Below, piece by piece: positions 32,142-45,439 of a DNA stretch of 64,000 nt. The stretch is from contig CM049313.1 in NCBI GenBank assembly GCA_026874595.1, positions 10,911,508 through 10,975,507 of the forward strand, written 5' to 3'. The DNA comes from Sipunculus nudus (Eukaryota > Annelida > Sipuncula > Golfingiida > Sipunculidae). The notes under the pieces were generated by a model, which saw only the letters and a program-made list of their open reading frames with translations, did not search any database and was not told where the DNA came from. Numbering within the stretch: the first letter of the stretch is position 1; every line of letters begins with the position of its first letter. A program made the translations under genes and the position numbers.

Positions 32142-32375
32142 GTTGTTGTTTTCCCAAGCACATTAAAAAAAACCCCAACAAAATAGCCTTTCAAAATGGC
32201 AAAGTGTATGGTAAATGGCAATAATCCTGTCTTACACCCATTTCCGTTTTTAGCAAACAAGTTTCAAAGTCACGACAGATATGTCAGATACATGGTTTTC
32301 TAGCAGAGTAAATAAAATAAGACACCTTTGATAGGTATGTTTTATTCTTACTACAATTTGAGAATGACCTTTTAA
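32142..32375 (+). repeat. R1 dispersed repeat, right half of the split copy
   Basis: It starts with the duplicated 22-bp word and continues CAAAATGGCAAAGTGTATGG, AATCCTGTCTTACACC, GTTTCAAAGTCACGACAG and AATAAAATAAGACACC, matching the second half of the intact copy at 27990-28400. Confidence 0.8.
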
Positions 32376-34296
32376 ATTCAAAACAACATTGGATGGTCAG
32401 ATTTGGATTGAAGTGAGGCAATATTATTCCAAAGTTGTAAGGTTCTGTTCAACAGGTGAATTTTATTTATGCTCTTTTTTTCTCTGACAAAATCAGTTTA
32501 CTGTCTATTAGTACATTATCTAATTTTCTGTTTAAGTGATTAATGTCAGTGACCTGGGAAAGTCTTACCTGGAAACCAAACATGAATGTGGAAACCAAAC
32601 AGGAATGTTGAATACACAATAATAGAATGTTTCATCAGGTCGTAATATTTCACTTAATGTTCATGTTTAAATTTCCATTGGTTGGTAGTAATTGTACTCC
32701 TTGATGAGGAAACAGTTATTTTTTACTTTAAATAAAATAATACAAAAAGAGCTTAATTTATACACTAACTAGGTGTTATGACATTGATCCATTGCGGTTT
32801 TGTAATTCACTGTATATTTCCTTATGGTTATAGGTGTATCATTATTGTATTATAAGCTTCCAGGAACCGCTTGATGACTGTATACATCTAGTTATGATTG
32901 TTTATTTGTTATATACATTGAACTGGTAGGTGACATTGAAATGAAGTAAACAATAACACAGGGAACCAGAGAAAAGGTTAAGTACCTTAAAACTAACAGT
33001 TTGGCATACTTACACTAGGACAACAACTCCTCTGATTTCACAGATATCAGGGTAAATGTATATAGGAATAGGGAATGAGCAATAACAGAATGGATTGTTA
33101 ATCTGTAGATAGTGTTAAAGATAACGGTGTGTCTGCTGTGTACCAGTTCAGATTAATCCCATAATTGGATGTATGGGGTAAAATAAGCAAGCTACTGAAT
33201 ACAGAAATATCTGATCTGTGGGTGTGTTTATCTGTTATCTTATATGCTGACTTGTAAGCTGTGTCCCACAGTATAAAACTCACATTAAAACTAGAAAGGT
33301 AGTCCAAAAATACATAAATACCTTCACCATGGTGTTATCTAAACTTTACTGTGTGCCTCAGAGAAAATGTGTCATGGTTTAGTTAGTCCAGGGTTCACAC
33401 ACAGGCAAGCACTGCTGGCAAGAACAAAAGTGGCTCCTGATACCAGTGAATGGGTCTGACCCTTGACAAAGATAAACAAAAGGTATAGAATCCTCAAAAA
33501 CCAAAGTCATGGTGATCCAGATCATTTTCATAATGAAATGGATTGTTCTTTTGGTGTTACCCTAATAATCCAACAAATTTCACTGAAATCTGTTTATAAA
33601 TAACTTTATGAGTAAAGTTGATAACATCCCTAATTCCATATAATCACTTAACAGTTTGTCACCAGTCAATCACTGTTAATCATCTTAGTGTTTAGGTTAT
33701 TCGGTGCATTTCTAAACATTTATGAGAATTTGTCAGAGATGCCTTGTCTTGCAAATTTACCGTACTTTTCAGAGTGGTATGACACTGTTATAATACTGTA
33801 TTGGTCCAGTATATTTAATATGTTGTATCGGCATTTTGCATAATAAATAATGAATGGCTTTTGAACACAACAGATGCTTTCTGTTCACAGCCTTTGATCT
33901 TATGAAGTGTACAGGGGATCAAATGTCCTTTGATGAGCACAATTATGTAGTAATCAAGTCGGCAACAACTAAAAATGCTAGATTATTATATTTTCAGGTT
34001 CTGTATTAACAGTTTTTGTTCCTTTGAATAAGTTTGGATGATTGATGATGTTGTGACAAAGTAGACTTTGTGTTCTAGATAATGCGCAAAAATAACCTAC
34101 TTTGTTCACTGACTGAGCCCATGATGTAGTACATGTTATTGCAGTACATAGTGCCATTTTTAGCACTATAATATATGTGTACAAAGATAAACAGCAAAAG
34201 TATATAGGCTTTCATCATACCTTAGTATTACCAATTTTTACCCTGCCATAATTACTTATCTAATGTAAAACCAAAACTGAATTTTATCTCTTTCTA

Positions 34297-34330
<34 letters not shown>

Positions 34331-37300
34331 ATGCTCTCTCTATATATAAGTAGAAATGGAAGAGTTTGTGGGGGTGTCCTATGGACAAAATGCCTAATAA
34401 TGAAACATGTCATATTCAGCAGTCCCACCAGCAGTGGACTGAGTGGAGAAACCCAGATCCCGGCCCCTGCACAGTTATAAGGTTACAGTGGCCAACCACA
34501 TACAGGGCTTCCAGTTCACACCATTTCATGTATAGAAGGGCATTTGTGTTTGAAATGTTGTTTAATGGCCCGCAGGATTAGAAAAGGGGTTGTAATATTG
34601 TGTAGCTGCCAGCCATAGTTAACTCTCTTACTGTATGGATCACACAACTGTATGAAAATAACAGTTGAGGTCCCATGGTCTTGTTGGCATTCCTATACAA
34701 CATCTGTCATAAGTTGGGATGTTATGGTGCTTTGTGGAATTTTATAAGTGATTCTGTTCAAGTCCCCCACCCTGTAGGGTTTCTTCCCTTTTCTGGTAGG
34801 ACACAGAAGCAAAAAAAAATTGAAATATATTATGTCAGGTCAGAAAATCCAACCCACTTGTACAGCACTTTGATTGGCATGATTTATGTCCACAAATTCC
34901 TGTATTAACACATTGTGTTCAATATGCTAATGCATGTTTAGAACCTGTGAACCCCATGATTATTAATTTAAGACACTGTGACCTTAACTTACTAAGATTA
35001 TATACACTGTATTATCCTCCAAAGTAAAACCTGTCAGATTGAATGATTGATATGGGGTTTTGATTGACACAGTTGGCATCAAATGTAAAGAATCCTGACT
35101 CCTGAATCTGGGATCAGCTTCTTGATGACAGTTTCTGGTATGGTAACTTATTGTTCTGAAGCCCAAGGATCTAGGTCAGCGGTCACCTTTCCGGCTGTCT
35201 GAATGCATTCATGGAAAGGCATTTTTCATTTTGTACCAATTCATTGGAAAGGTGAACACCGAGATGTTTTCCACATTAGTAGGTTATTAGTGGCTACAAA
35301 CATGACACAAAAACAAACTATATTTGCGCATTATAGGAACTTGGACACTCAGAACTCCTCGGCCGAATTCATATTCTAACCGAGAATACTCGAAGAAAAG
35401 GCTAGTGTAACTTGGAAATCCCAGTTGCACTGTAACAGTGCTGGGCTCTGCGGGATGATAATAGTATCGTTTGATATGATGGTAGGATGCATCTTTAGGG
35501 AAAAGGCAAATCTTTCTGTGGAAAGGCAAACCTGTATGAATGCCTATCCGTTGTAAAGGTCAAAATGTATATAAGTATAACGATCCCTGTTTTACATCCC
35601 TGTTTTAATACACTAAATAAAGTGCTGCTCTCAAGGAAATGAACTGTGTTTTTTTTTTATATTCTCCTTATAGGGAACAGGAAATATAGTTCTTTAGATA
35701 TATGCACAAGAGATCAAACGGTCAGATCAGTTTAAAGATTTTATTGACATATGCTTGGTCCAGTTCAGTTTAAGATTCTATCAGGGGAAATATTCAAGTG
35801 GCCTTTAAAATTACTCTTTCTAATATTAATAATTTTGGAAGCTGTCATAATTAATAGGTATAACTCTCCTTAATTTCAAAAGGGTATAATTTAATAGGTA
35901 AAATAAACCAGAAATATTCAAATGGAGAAAATTTAATCAAATGAGAGAATTCCAGGTGTCAGTCTCAAGTTGACATGAGTGGCCTTCTTAGCCTGGGGGG
36001 GGGGGGGGGGTTATCACTTGATCATCTGGCCATTTTCTTTAGAATTTGGATTTTTTGGGTCAAAATTGAATGTTTCAGCTTACGGTAAGAATATGTTCTT
36101 TTAGCAATTTAGGCAAATCTTCTCACAAATGTTGACTTTGCACACTGCACAAGATGGTGTTCTTTAGTGTAAAGAAAAAGTTGATGGTGGACATTGTTTA
36201 TTATGTTGATATCATTACTTTATGTATGTTTCCTTTGTTTAACGGGATAAAATTACTAACAATTGAACTTCCTTTAAAAAATATGTAAAACAAGAAATCT
36301 GCCTTCTAATGAATGCCAGCCTCTACCATGCACTTGTTCAGTCCATATTCACAGGTTCATTGCATAAGTGACTAGATTTGTGACTATTCCTTGATTACTT
36401 TCCTGGATCCTGATCATGGGCTGGATCCACACCAATCTTAAATGATTCTTCATATGCCCATTCCAGGAATTCCATGAAAACTTCATGAGATTTTGTTCTA
36501 GTTTGTGCGAGTTATGTTGCGAACAAACACTTACAAGTCGGGATTAATGTGTACCCTCCCAGCCAAGGCAAAAAAACCATAATGCACCAGCCTTTGTTTT
36601 TCACAAGATTGTGTTTATGAAGCCACTGCATGTGTCACATGATCACAGTGATGCAGTGACTGAACCAGCTGACTTTCCTGTAAAATGATGAAAAATGGAG
36701 AGAAAAAAAAATTCAGTCCTTATTTTCACAAAAATTTGTTTTGGTCAGTCACTGAGTATAAGCTACATGGTCCATGTGTTCTGCAGTAAGACCAGGGCTT
36801 ACCCCTATTCTGTGAACCTGGTTTTAGTGGTTTATTATTGCTGGCTGTCAATGTTATCAGTTTTGCTGGCCAAAGGCTGCTGATATCTGTTTTATACAAG
36901 CACCACCCACACCCACCCCAGGGAGAATCAGTCTGATAACAGGTGATGTATTGTAAATAACCAAAACAGCTGTGGCTATGGATTCTTAAAGCAAACTGTT
37001 CACCTAATCACATACCTTCTCCAGAGAATTCATTAGATTCCTGGCTTACTCTGTATACATTTTTATGAACCCCAGGAATCCCTGTTAAGAAAAGTTCTTA
37101 TAATGCCTCTGTGACTGAGGCATGAGCTTGTTTATTTACAAATTGTTAGTAAACAGCAATGTGCACTAGACAAACAGAAAAAAAATTTAAGCTAAGGTGG
37201 TTGGTTGTATATGTACAGATGTTAAAAGTTACATGTAAGTAGTTGGTAAACTGGTTCATCTGTCTTGCCACCAGATGTCCTTCTTGAATGTGTTTTGAAT

Positions 37301-37550
37301 ATTTTATGAGGCCCCCACATGTTATAAACAGGTGGATATAAACAAATTAACAGCCTTAGTGACGTTGGTTGACCTTTTCTGTCCTATGTTTATCAAATGT
37401 GCAATGGATTATCTCTAGTAAATAGATGACTGATACCTGAATAGGTCCCTTTAAGAAGATCTTGCAAGTCTTTCTTCCCAGTAGTTTACTCACTTTCTGT
37501 GATTTTATTTGAGTGCTGGTTTTATTTACATAGTTAGTTGGCTAACTAAA
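32376..37550. other. long non-coding stretch, nothing recognised apart from simple repeats
   Basis: No gene was recognised in this 5-kb stretch. It includes a (CT)n microsatellite (about 34290-34345) and a G-run of about 17 (35994-36010). At 35190-35570, GGAAAGGC and TGAATGCATT/TGAATGCC words recur in opposite orientation, suggesting an unresolved foldback element. Confidence 0.45.
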
Positions 37551-37561
37551 TTTTTATGTAA

Positions 37562-38042
37562 AAGGGGCCGAATCACCTATAAAGCATGTTGAATTAACAC
37601 AAAAATGGCTTCTTCCCTTTAAAAAATAAATTTATACCTGCCAAAAAATTTCCCTGAAACTGTTTACTTACTCCTGTAAACGAGTGTTTAAAACAGTTGA
37701 CTGGGTGAGATCACAGGTGTTGACATAACACATGTATCGCCGGTCACAACATGTGTCAATATGGAGATGCCCTGACGGACTTGGCCCCAAAAATGTAATA
37801 CATGTTCCCGCTGGCTGAAATATCACATGCTGCGGTCACAGGACCTTGTTATTGTAGACAGATACAGGTGGACTGTCTTTACCATCACGCAGAGCTATAA
37901 CAAGGTCTTAAACAGCCTTATGTGCGGTACTAAGACTGTATGCTGGGATTGGGATTTCTGGGAAACTTTAGTATAAAGCAAAACTGAACTGATATTGTGA
38001 AACTGAAAGAATAGGCATTATATTGCTCCTGTTTATGTCCCT
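37562..38042 (-). mobile_element. R5 TTAA-type element, uninterrupted copy
   Basis: The ends AAGGGGCCGAATCACCTATA and TATTGCTCCTGTTTATGTCC + CT are flanked by GTAA (37558-37561) and TTAA (38043-38046); one duplication has mutated. Read in reverse it matches both halves of 19155-21797 (for example AGCATGTTGAATTAACAC, GCGGGAACATGTATTAC in reverse, AACAAGGTC). It serves as the empty-site reference for the TA-element insertion there. Confidence 0.75.
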
Positions 38043-38920
38043 TTAAAGATGGGTTAATATAACATACTGTAATTAGGGTGAGTATTGTCACAACAAAATA
38101 TAATATTCATTTGTACAGCAGTGATAGTACAACTAGGTTAAAAATTAGATCATTTATATGTGATAATGTATATCAGTGGTATTGTTAATAGAACAATACT
38201 ATTGTTTACTTAAAATTCAGTGATAATGTAATCATGATAATTGCTTCTGAATATTAACCAGTGCCTTGTTGTACCATCAAAATTGTGTTTGACATTTTAA
38301 CAATATAGAGAAACAAAATCCTCAGTTCTTGATGCATTTTCATACATTATTTTCAACCTTTTTGCTGTGTGAGATTTACTTTAAATAACAGCTTTGCTAA
38401 GCTTAGCTCCATTCCTGAGTATCCTATTTTAATAGAGCATCTGTTCACATAAAAAGAGGCACCTGTGCCAGTATAAATTTTTTAGATATCTCGACCAAAC
38501 AAACACAGGCAAACCCTGACTACTGAATACTGTATACTGCATCTAGGTTTTGATGAATAATGCAGAAGGACTGGATGATAGAGAACACAGCACATTACTA
38601 AATATTAACACAGTATGGCTAAGGATGTTAATGTTGCAGTTTGTTATAGAGAGTGACAACTCACTGTGTGAACAGGTGTAGTAGAAAAAAGCAGAAAGCT
38701 CCCTAAAAATGAGGTTCACAAAGAGAATACCATGTGCACATGTGGTGGCAGTGGTACTCTGTGGACTCACAGCCAGTTGGAAATGAGTGTTTTGTTGGCA
38801 TTTTGGTCTTACCTGTAGGTAATTTTATTCATCATGTTTATTTTCCAACTAAAAGCGCCACCTAACAGCAGCTGTGGAAACTTACTTCCAAACAAGGACT
38901 GAGGGTACCATGAAATCAGC
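38043..38920. other. non-coding stretch, nothing recognised
   Basis: A minus-strand frame at 38543-38770 is not convincing. No repeat partner was recognised. Confidence 0.4.
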
Positions 38921-38923
38921 ATA

Positions 38924-39349
38924 CTGTGGTTGCCTTTTTGTTCGCGAGGGTTTTAATTTCGCGATATTCGCGAATGGGAAATAATCGCGAAAATGAAACC
39001 CTCGGGAATAATTGGCCAATGGATTAGGTCCTTCTTATTTAATGTAGCCAATATTTGTATGGGAATACATTAGAACAATGGGAATTGTTATAATAAGTTA
39101 CATCCATGCAGGTATAAGGAAAACGTTCCCCGTAATTTGAACTTAACTACCTGTGCTTTGTATTCGGGCCCATCGTTATATGAGAAAAATATCACAAACT
39201 CATGACTTATTCTCATTTTATAACACACATAGGTATGGCTTTACTAAATATTTGGGTTCTGGTGAGATCGCGAAAATGAAACCCTCGCGAAACATTAAAA
39301 ATTGGAAAATCGCGAAAATTCAGCCTCGCGAATATGAAGCCAACCACGG
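38924..39349. mobile_element. TA-flanked MITE with TTCGCGA-rich inverted ends
   Basis: The left end CTGTGGTTGCC...TTCGCGAGGG and right end CCTCGCGAATATGAAGCCAA + CCACGG are inverted repeats; TA flanks both (38922-38923 and 39350-39351). TCGCGA words occur repeatedly inside both arms (TTTCGCGATATTCGCGAA, AATCGCGAAAATGAAACCCT twice). A related end fragment lies at 42568-42618. It is non-coding. Confidence 0.78.
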
Positions 39350-40683
39350 TATACAATTTATAACCTTTAGACCTGTAGGTGGTTTTGGTCTCAATGTAAG
39401 GATGTTGAGTCATTATATGTACCTCTGATAAATGAGCATTTTACAGTCAGGTTCTAAAAGCAGCTTTTATTGACTGTTTTTCATTATTTTATATTTATAT
39501 TCTATACTATTCTTTATATTCTATATTCTGTTTTTCACGAATAGATACAACACATTCAATATCATTGCTGGTATTATTCCTGTAAAAAAAAAAATCTATT
39601 TTGTGGTTACTGAAATGAATGGTCTTAATAATTAATATAAGTTAGCAACATAAAAGGCAAAGAGGGATTAATAATTAACTGTTAATATAACTAATTAAAA
39701 AAATTTAGCCATACAGGGATATGTTTTAATCTTTCATCTTTGGGGGGGGGGGATTGTCATTGGAGGATTTCCTCAGTACCACATGCATATTACCCATTTT
39801 TAAATAAGGACAAGTCAGTTTTACTTTGGCTGGGTTTGTGCAGGACAGGTTTCCCATTGGCAGAGTTGACATGGGCTGAGTTCACTGGCATAGTTTCCGA
39901 TAGATGGCTCTGGGATAGACCCTTCACAAAATAATGCTAAGTTCATTTGGACTTTTGGAAAAATATCTGAAATGACCCCATTAGGACACACTTGGCATTG
40001 TTCCTGATACTTCTAGACCAAAAACATGCATTCAGGAGGTGTTTCCACGGAGGAGTAATTTATAATGCCGATATCAGCATACACCAGCATACATATGTAT
40101 ACTGGTACGTTAGTTACACTTACAGATACAGCGCTAGTCACAAGTGCCTTTTTTATGTTCCCTGTTTGTGATACTGGTATCTGTGGTATTCCTGGTTGTA
40201 CATGTTCTGTCCAAAATCCAGACTGATGATACTCATGTGTGTCCAGTGATATAAAGTGGGTGTGAGCTGACTGATATTGTACAAACTAGAAATCAGTTAA
40301 GATGTTTTCTGGCCAGCAGGGCCTCAGAATTAAAACTGTGTCTCCATGATTATGTTTTACAATAAGTTCATAAAAATGTTAATGTGGGATCTTCTGTTCA
40401 TTGGTAGTGTACGTGTGGGTGTGGTCCTGTTCTCAGTGTTACAAGTACTGGCTGTATCATGTGTTTCCTGGAACCTTGTGTGTCTGCTAGTATAATGATA
40501 TGCACGCTGCTGAATGAGACGTTTGTTCTGAGGTTAAAGGTCAGCCTCTGAGGTCAGGGTTTAACACTTATGTGAACATTACTGCACTTTGGTATGATCC
40601 TGGCCTAGTGGATTTGTGACATGTGCAGGCTGAACATCATGCACTGTAGTTTGCTGAATTGTAGTGAAATTTTGTAGCTCTAA

Positions 40684-40990
40684 GGCCAACAAAAAAAAGG
40701 TATGGTTCTCAGGTACTTTTTTTTCCAGAAATCAGTGCGGGCGGGCGATATTTTATTTTTTACCTTTTTTTGTATGTTTTGATAAAAATGTCATATGTTC
40801 AGGGAAAAGCCTGAAAATCACAGACTTTTTTTGCTTAGCAGGTAAAAGCACTACATAACAAAGGAAATCTTATCAATTTGTTATATTTTATCTTCTTGAA
40901 GGATGAAAAATTAAAATAAAAATTTTTGATGCATGGGGTTAAAATTAATGTGGGCGGTGCCTGAGAACCATACCTTTTATTTTTTTGGCC
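40684..40990. mobile_element. PIF/Harbinger-like MITE, copy 3 (307 bp)
   Basis: The ends GGCCAACAAAAAAAAGG and CCTTTTATTTTTTTGGCC are flanked by TAA on both sides (40681-40683 and 40991-40993). Internal words TGCGGGCGGGCG and GTGGGCGGTGCC match the other two copies. Confidence 0.88.
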
Positions 40991-40993
40991 TAA

Positions 40994-43000
40994 GTTAGTG
41001 TTGATCCAAAAAAGATTTCATTTTGCAATTAATATGAATATGTGTTCAATATTTTGTATTGGTACATCTGTCTTCTTACATTAAAACTCACTGATGGTGA
41101 CATCTGCTTTCAAAATTTGGTACAATTATGACAAGCAAGGAAGAGGCAAGGAATCTTAGTTATTTCAGTTTTTCGTGATTGTGTGTATTTAAGAAAAGTG
41201 TGAGTAATATCTAGCCCATATGTGCTTTTACTGAGATCCAGGAGGTTTTAGCTTTGCCCCCAGGTTTACCATGGACACTCAACAGCATCACCTGTATCTG
41301 AAGATCTTGGCTGTTCAGATGATCAAAGGTGATTCCCTTGTTGGTTTGAAACAACTTTGATGTACTTCAGGATTAAGAGCGGATATAGGGAACAAGAAAT
41401 GAAATAGGGAGCAAATCTGTATGGATATCTGAATGTTGACCTCTTCATCATTTGTACAGGGGTTGAATTACATTAGCTAAGGTTCCTTAATAATCCAATA
41501 CTGTTTAAATTACATTAATCATTACACCAGTATTTACCTGTCACTGTAACCACAATACAGATAATTTAAGACCTTACTATCACTGATAAAAGACTGCACT
41601 TAGTCACGCTGGTGTGGATGTTCCCCTTTGGCCTTTAACTAGTATGAGGAATATAATAAATGAATGGTTCAATCATTAAGTGATATGGTTATACAGCTGA
41701 TATGGCAGTAGGTGCCTAACTGCACCAGGTTTTGTTTCGGTCAAGATAAGATACCATGTTAATCAGTAACTGGAGGTGAGCGGCACTCATATTAGCGATA
41801 TCACGGATCATGTGTTGTACCATCATGGTATGAATGAGTATACGAAGCGTTCAGGTGTGGTGGTATATCATAGCGTCTTTATAGCACACACTAATTGGAT
41901 TATATTCACATCAAGGTATTACCCATTTACAATTATAATTTGTGTGAATTAAAAATATAACAGGCTTTAACTACTTTAGTTTTGTGTCATAAGGCATTTT
42001 TTGGGGGTCATTGTTTGTGATTTTCACGCTTTATTAAGGAAGGCCTATATAAAGAAAAGCAGAAATTGGAATTTGTATACAGTTGGTGAAATTGTGAGTC
42101 AAGTAGACAAGTACTCTAAAGCATATATTTTATGGTACATATTACTTACAAATTAACATGTTATGATGCTTTGGCATAAGGAAATAATTTTCATTTATCA
42201 AATTTTATGACATACAAATTTGAGTTGGTTCCTGTTACTTGAAGCAGTTCAGTTGACATAGACTCCTACACATGTTTTACTACAAAACATTCAAACTTAA
42301 TCAAAGGCTATTCCTGGGAACTAGTTTGCCCTAAATTACTAAATATTAATACCCACAGCTTACCAGTATATATCTTTCTGTTTTTATTGCTAGTCTCAAT
42401 GATACTACATACTTGCTGATTGTGTGTATGAACTATGTGAAGAACTCACTGAGTCTGATTTTTGTCATTGAAGTTCATTTATAGAAAAAGTTCAGGGTAT
42501 ACCCTGGGGCTGTATCGGTACAATAGAGAGTGCTGTTCCGCAATTTAATGTAAAAAGTATATTTCAGTAAAAATCGTGAAACTTTAACACCGCAAATATG
42601 AAGCCAACCACAGTATATCTTTGGAAAACTGTCCATACTTTGTAAAAGTTAAGACTGTACAACTGTAGTGCAAAATCGCTATACTTCAATTTATGCTGGC
42701 TCTGCAGATACCATTCTTTTATATAAAAGCATCAGTAGTTTTGACCCCTTATGATGATTATCTTAAGTAGACTGTGATAGGTGTCTGTGAATCAGAAACA
42801 TGAGTAACAGAGGTTATAGCTACTGGTAATTCCAACCATAATTTAAAGATTTGAGTGTGCGTCAAAAAAGTGTTATTCCATGCTAAACTTTACTGATACA
42901 TGTCCACGTGCCACCAGAATCTCTCTGCAGATAGATTCTCACCTGGACGCTGTTCTCTGAGTATATTTATGTCACATCCCCATGCTCTCATGGAACCCTG
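40994..43000. other. non-coding stretch with one MITE-end fragment
   Basis: No gene was recognised. The segment 42568-42618 (AATCGTGAAACTTTAACACC, then GCAAATATGAAGCCAACCAC) matches the right end of the 38924-39349 element; its partner end was not found. Confidence 0.45.
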
Positions 43001-43005
43001 ACAGG

Positions 43006-45437
43006 TTTTTTAGCTCAGCTGACTTTCAGTCATGCTGGGCTATAGCGATGGGTCTTTGTCCGGCGTCCTTCCGTCTGTCCGTCCGGCCGTCCGTTAGCAG
43101 GGCACAAATCGTAACCGTAGGGGCTAGGGCCATGAACCCTATGCAGTCATAGAGGTTATAAAAAGATCTCCTTGCAAACCTGAAATTAGGTCACTGCGAC
43201 CTATATTCTCGTAGTTATGGGGTGTGTTTGCTACCCCCAGAAATAACTCTTTGAGACAAAATTTTTATCCCAAACCTTCCATCTTTCACATACAGCTCAC
43301 CTACCAACAGGGGAAGAACCATAATTTTTTTTAGGTCAAAAGGTCAAAGGTCAAGGTCACAGGAGCCTCTTCTTTGAAAAGCCTGTGGATGCATTTTAAG
43401 CCAACCCTTTCATCCCAATTCTTTGATCTTTCACATATAGCTCACCTACTAAGTTGGAGAAGAATCCTATAGATTTTGAGGTCACAAGGTCAAAGGTCAG
43501 GGTCACAGGATCCACTTCTTTGAAAAGGTAGTGGACACATTTCAAGCTAGACTTTTCATTCCAAACCTTCCAGCACTGATATCGCTTCTCTGCCAACAGG
43601 GGAAAAGACCTGTTGATTTTGAGGTCAAAGGTCAAGTTCACAGCACCCACTTCTTGCGTGGAGTCATTTTCAGGCAAACTTTTCAATCTGTACCTTCCAT
43701 CTGTCATATATGGCTTACCTACCAATAAGGGAAGAAGTCTATTGATGTTAAGGTCAAAAAGTCAAAGGTCAAGGTCACAATATTTAATTGTTCAAAATGC
43801 TTGTGAGCACATTTCAAGTGTAACTGTTCAACCCAAACCTTCAGTCTTTCACATATGCAACATCTATGCATCACTCAGTTTAACTCAAACTTCATATTTA
43901 TGGGTCTTTTTGCTTGAATAAATAACTTATTGATTTTGGGGTCAGCTGGTCAGCAGGTTAAAGGTTGCAGGTCAAAGTTATTCACCCATTGGTTGCCAAG
44001 TAATTACACCAGATTTAAGTGGTCAGTAGTTACCCATCATTTAGAAAGAATCCAGGTGATATATGGGCAAAAGGCCAAGGTCATAGGTCAGGGATGTTCA
44101 CAATTACTTTTTTTATTGACCATCTCTATTTTTCTTGTATATATAACCATCCCACTCCAGCTGGTACATCTCCCTGTGTGGCTGTAATTGTGAGTGACAC
44201 TGGTGACATATGACTCCCTTTTGTATCAGCCTATTAAGTGATAAGGCTCAGGGATAAGTACCTAGTTACTTCATAACAAAAACACTGTTGTCAGAATGCT
44301 TCAGCCAGGCATTAAGACTATGAGAGTATAGTATTAAGGTTTAGCTACTGATTTATAAGATGATGGGAACATTTTGCAGTTTATTTTATGGAATCCTAGC
44401 AATAAACTTAGTTTCCTAGATATCTGAATATTTTAATATATATCACCACATATAAAAGCAAGTGTTTGTTCTCATAATATGTGGATGTGTACCTTGATTT
44501 AGGATGGCTTTTTGTTTTATTTCAAGACTCTTAGTCATGCTTTCTGCATTTCTTTTCTTTCAGGTTTGGCAGTTTACCTACCCTGCTGACCCCATTGAAA
44601 AGCAGAGTGATAATATAAAATATTGGACTTACACTTTTTACAATTGCATATCTATAAATCTGATATAAGGGCCTGGACATGCCTTTTGAATTATTTTGGG
44701 CATTTATTACTGGATAATTTGCCCCAAGTTTGGTCTCTTATTGGAGAATGTGGGATATCAAATGTCATACTTGTCAGAAATCTATTATGTCTGCCAGTTA
44801 GCCACCTTAGAAATTCTTTCTTCAGGGCAGTTTCAGTAATTTTTCTTTAATGTTTGGTCCAATTTAGAGAATGTTTGTTGTCTGATTTCAGACTTGTCAG
44901 AAGTCCAATATGGCCACCAGGCAACCATCTTTTAATTCCTTTTGATCATATTATCTCAAGAACAGTTAAAGTAAATGCAGTTGGATGTATATTTATGAAA
45001 TCTTGTAAAGGATTGGGTCAAATATTTCTGAATAAATATTACCATCATTTATAAAAGTGCAGTACAGTTGGCTTGTATTGAATAAAAATTCATACAGAAG
45101 CACCTGTTTCTCAATAATTCTTGCATGTATTTCCTTGATTTTTGCTATATATTTTGATCTTATATTTGCCCTTTGTGGTGTTCTTTTTGAGACTGACAGG
45201 TTTCAAGCAAGCTGTTGGTATAGTTCCTGATAGCTTAACAATCATGCATTTTCCTCAGACCATCAATTCACTGTGTTTTAACCAGACATAGGTAATATAT
45301 ATTTCTGTTGTCATAGAAAATTTTCAACAAATTGGCAAATTGGTTCTTCAAAATTTGACTGGAAGTTGTGAATCTCAGTCCATGATGTCACAGGTCATGC
45401 TTGGCAGCTGAGCGTCATGACCCATGGGTCACTTGTT
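43006..45437 (+). mobile_element. R3 tandem-repeat transposon, copy 1
   Basis: It starts TTTTTTAGCTCAGCTGACTT with a small hairpin, continues with GTCCGTCCGGCCGTCCGTTA and GCAGGGCACAAATCGTAACC, and ends CAGCTGAGCGTCATGACCC, ATGGGTCACTTGTT. From 43260 to 43900 there are about five degenerate 125-145 bp units, each with AGGTCAAAGGTCAAGGTCAC, TTTCACATATAGCTCACCTA and AACAGGGGAAGA text. Start and end match copy 2 at 50951-52545; the internal tandem repeats differ. Open frames here are by-products of the repeats. Confidence 0.75.
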
Positions 45438-45439
45438 TC

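Noticed and set aside
33040-33060. Possible 8-nt microexon after TGATTTCACAG, before GTAAATG
   Set aside because: The signals are weaker than at 57345 and the phase fits none of the candidate exons.
43531-44213. Overlapping frames of 64-109 codons on both strands
   Set aside because: They lie in the tandem core of R3, and open frames occur on both strands because of the repeat unit.
44540-44600. Splice-acceptor-like TTTCTTTTCTTTCAG
   Set aside because: It lies within the R3 transposon and no donor or coding-like frame follows.
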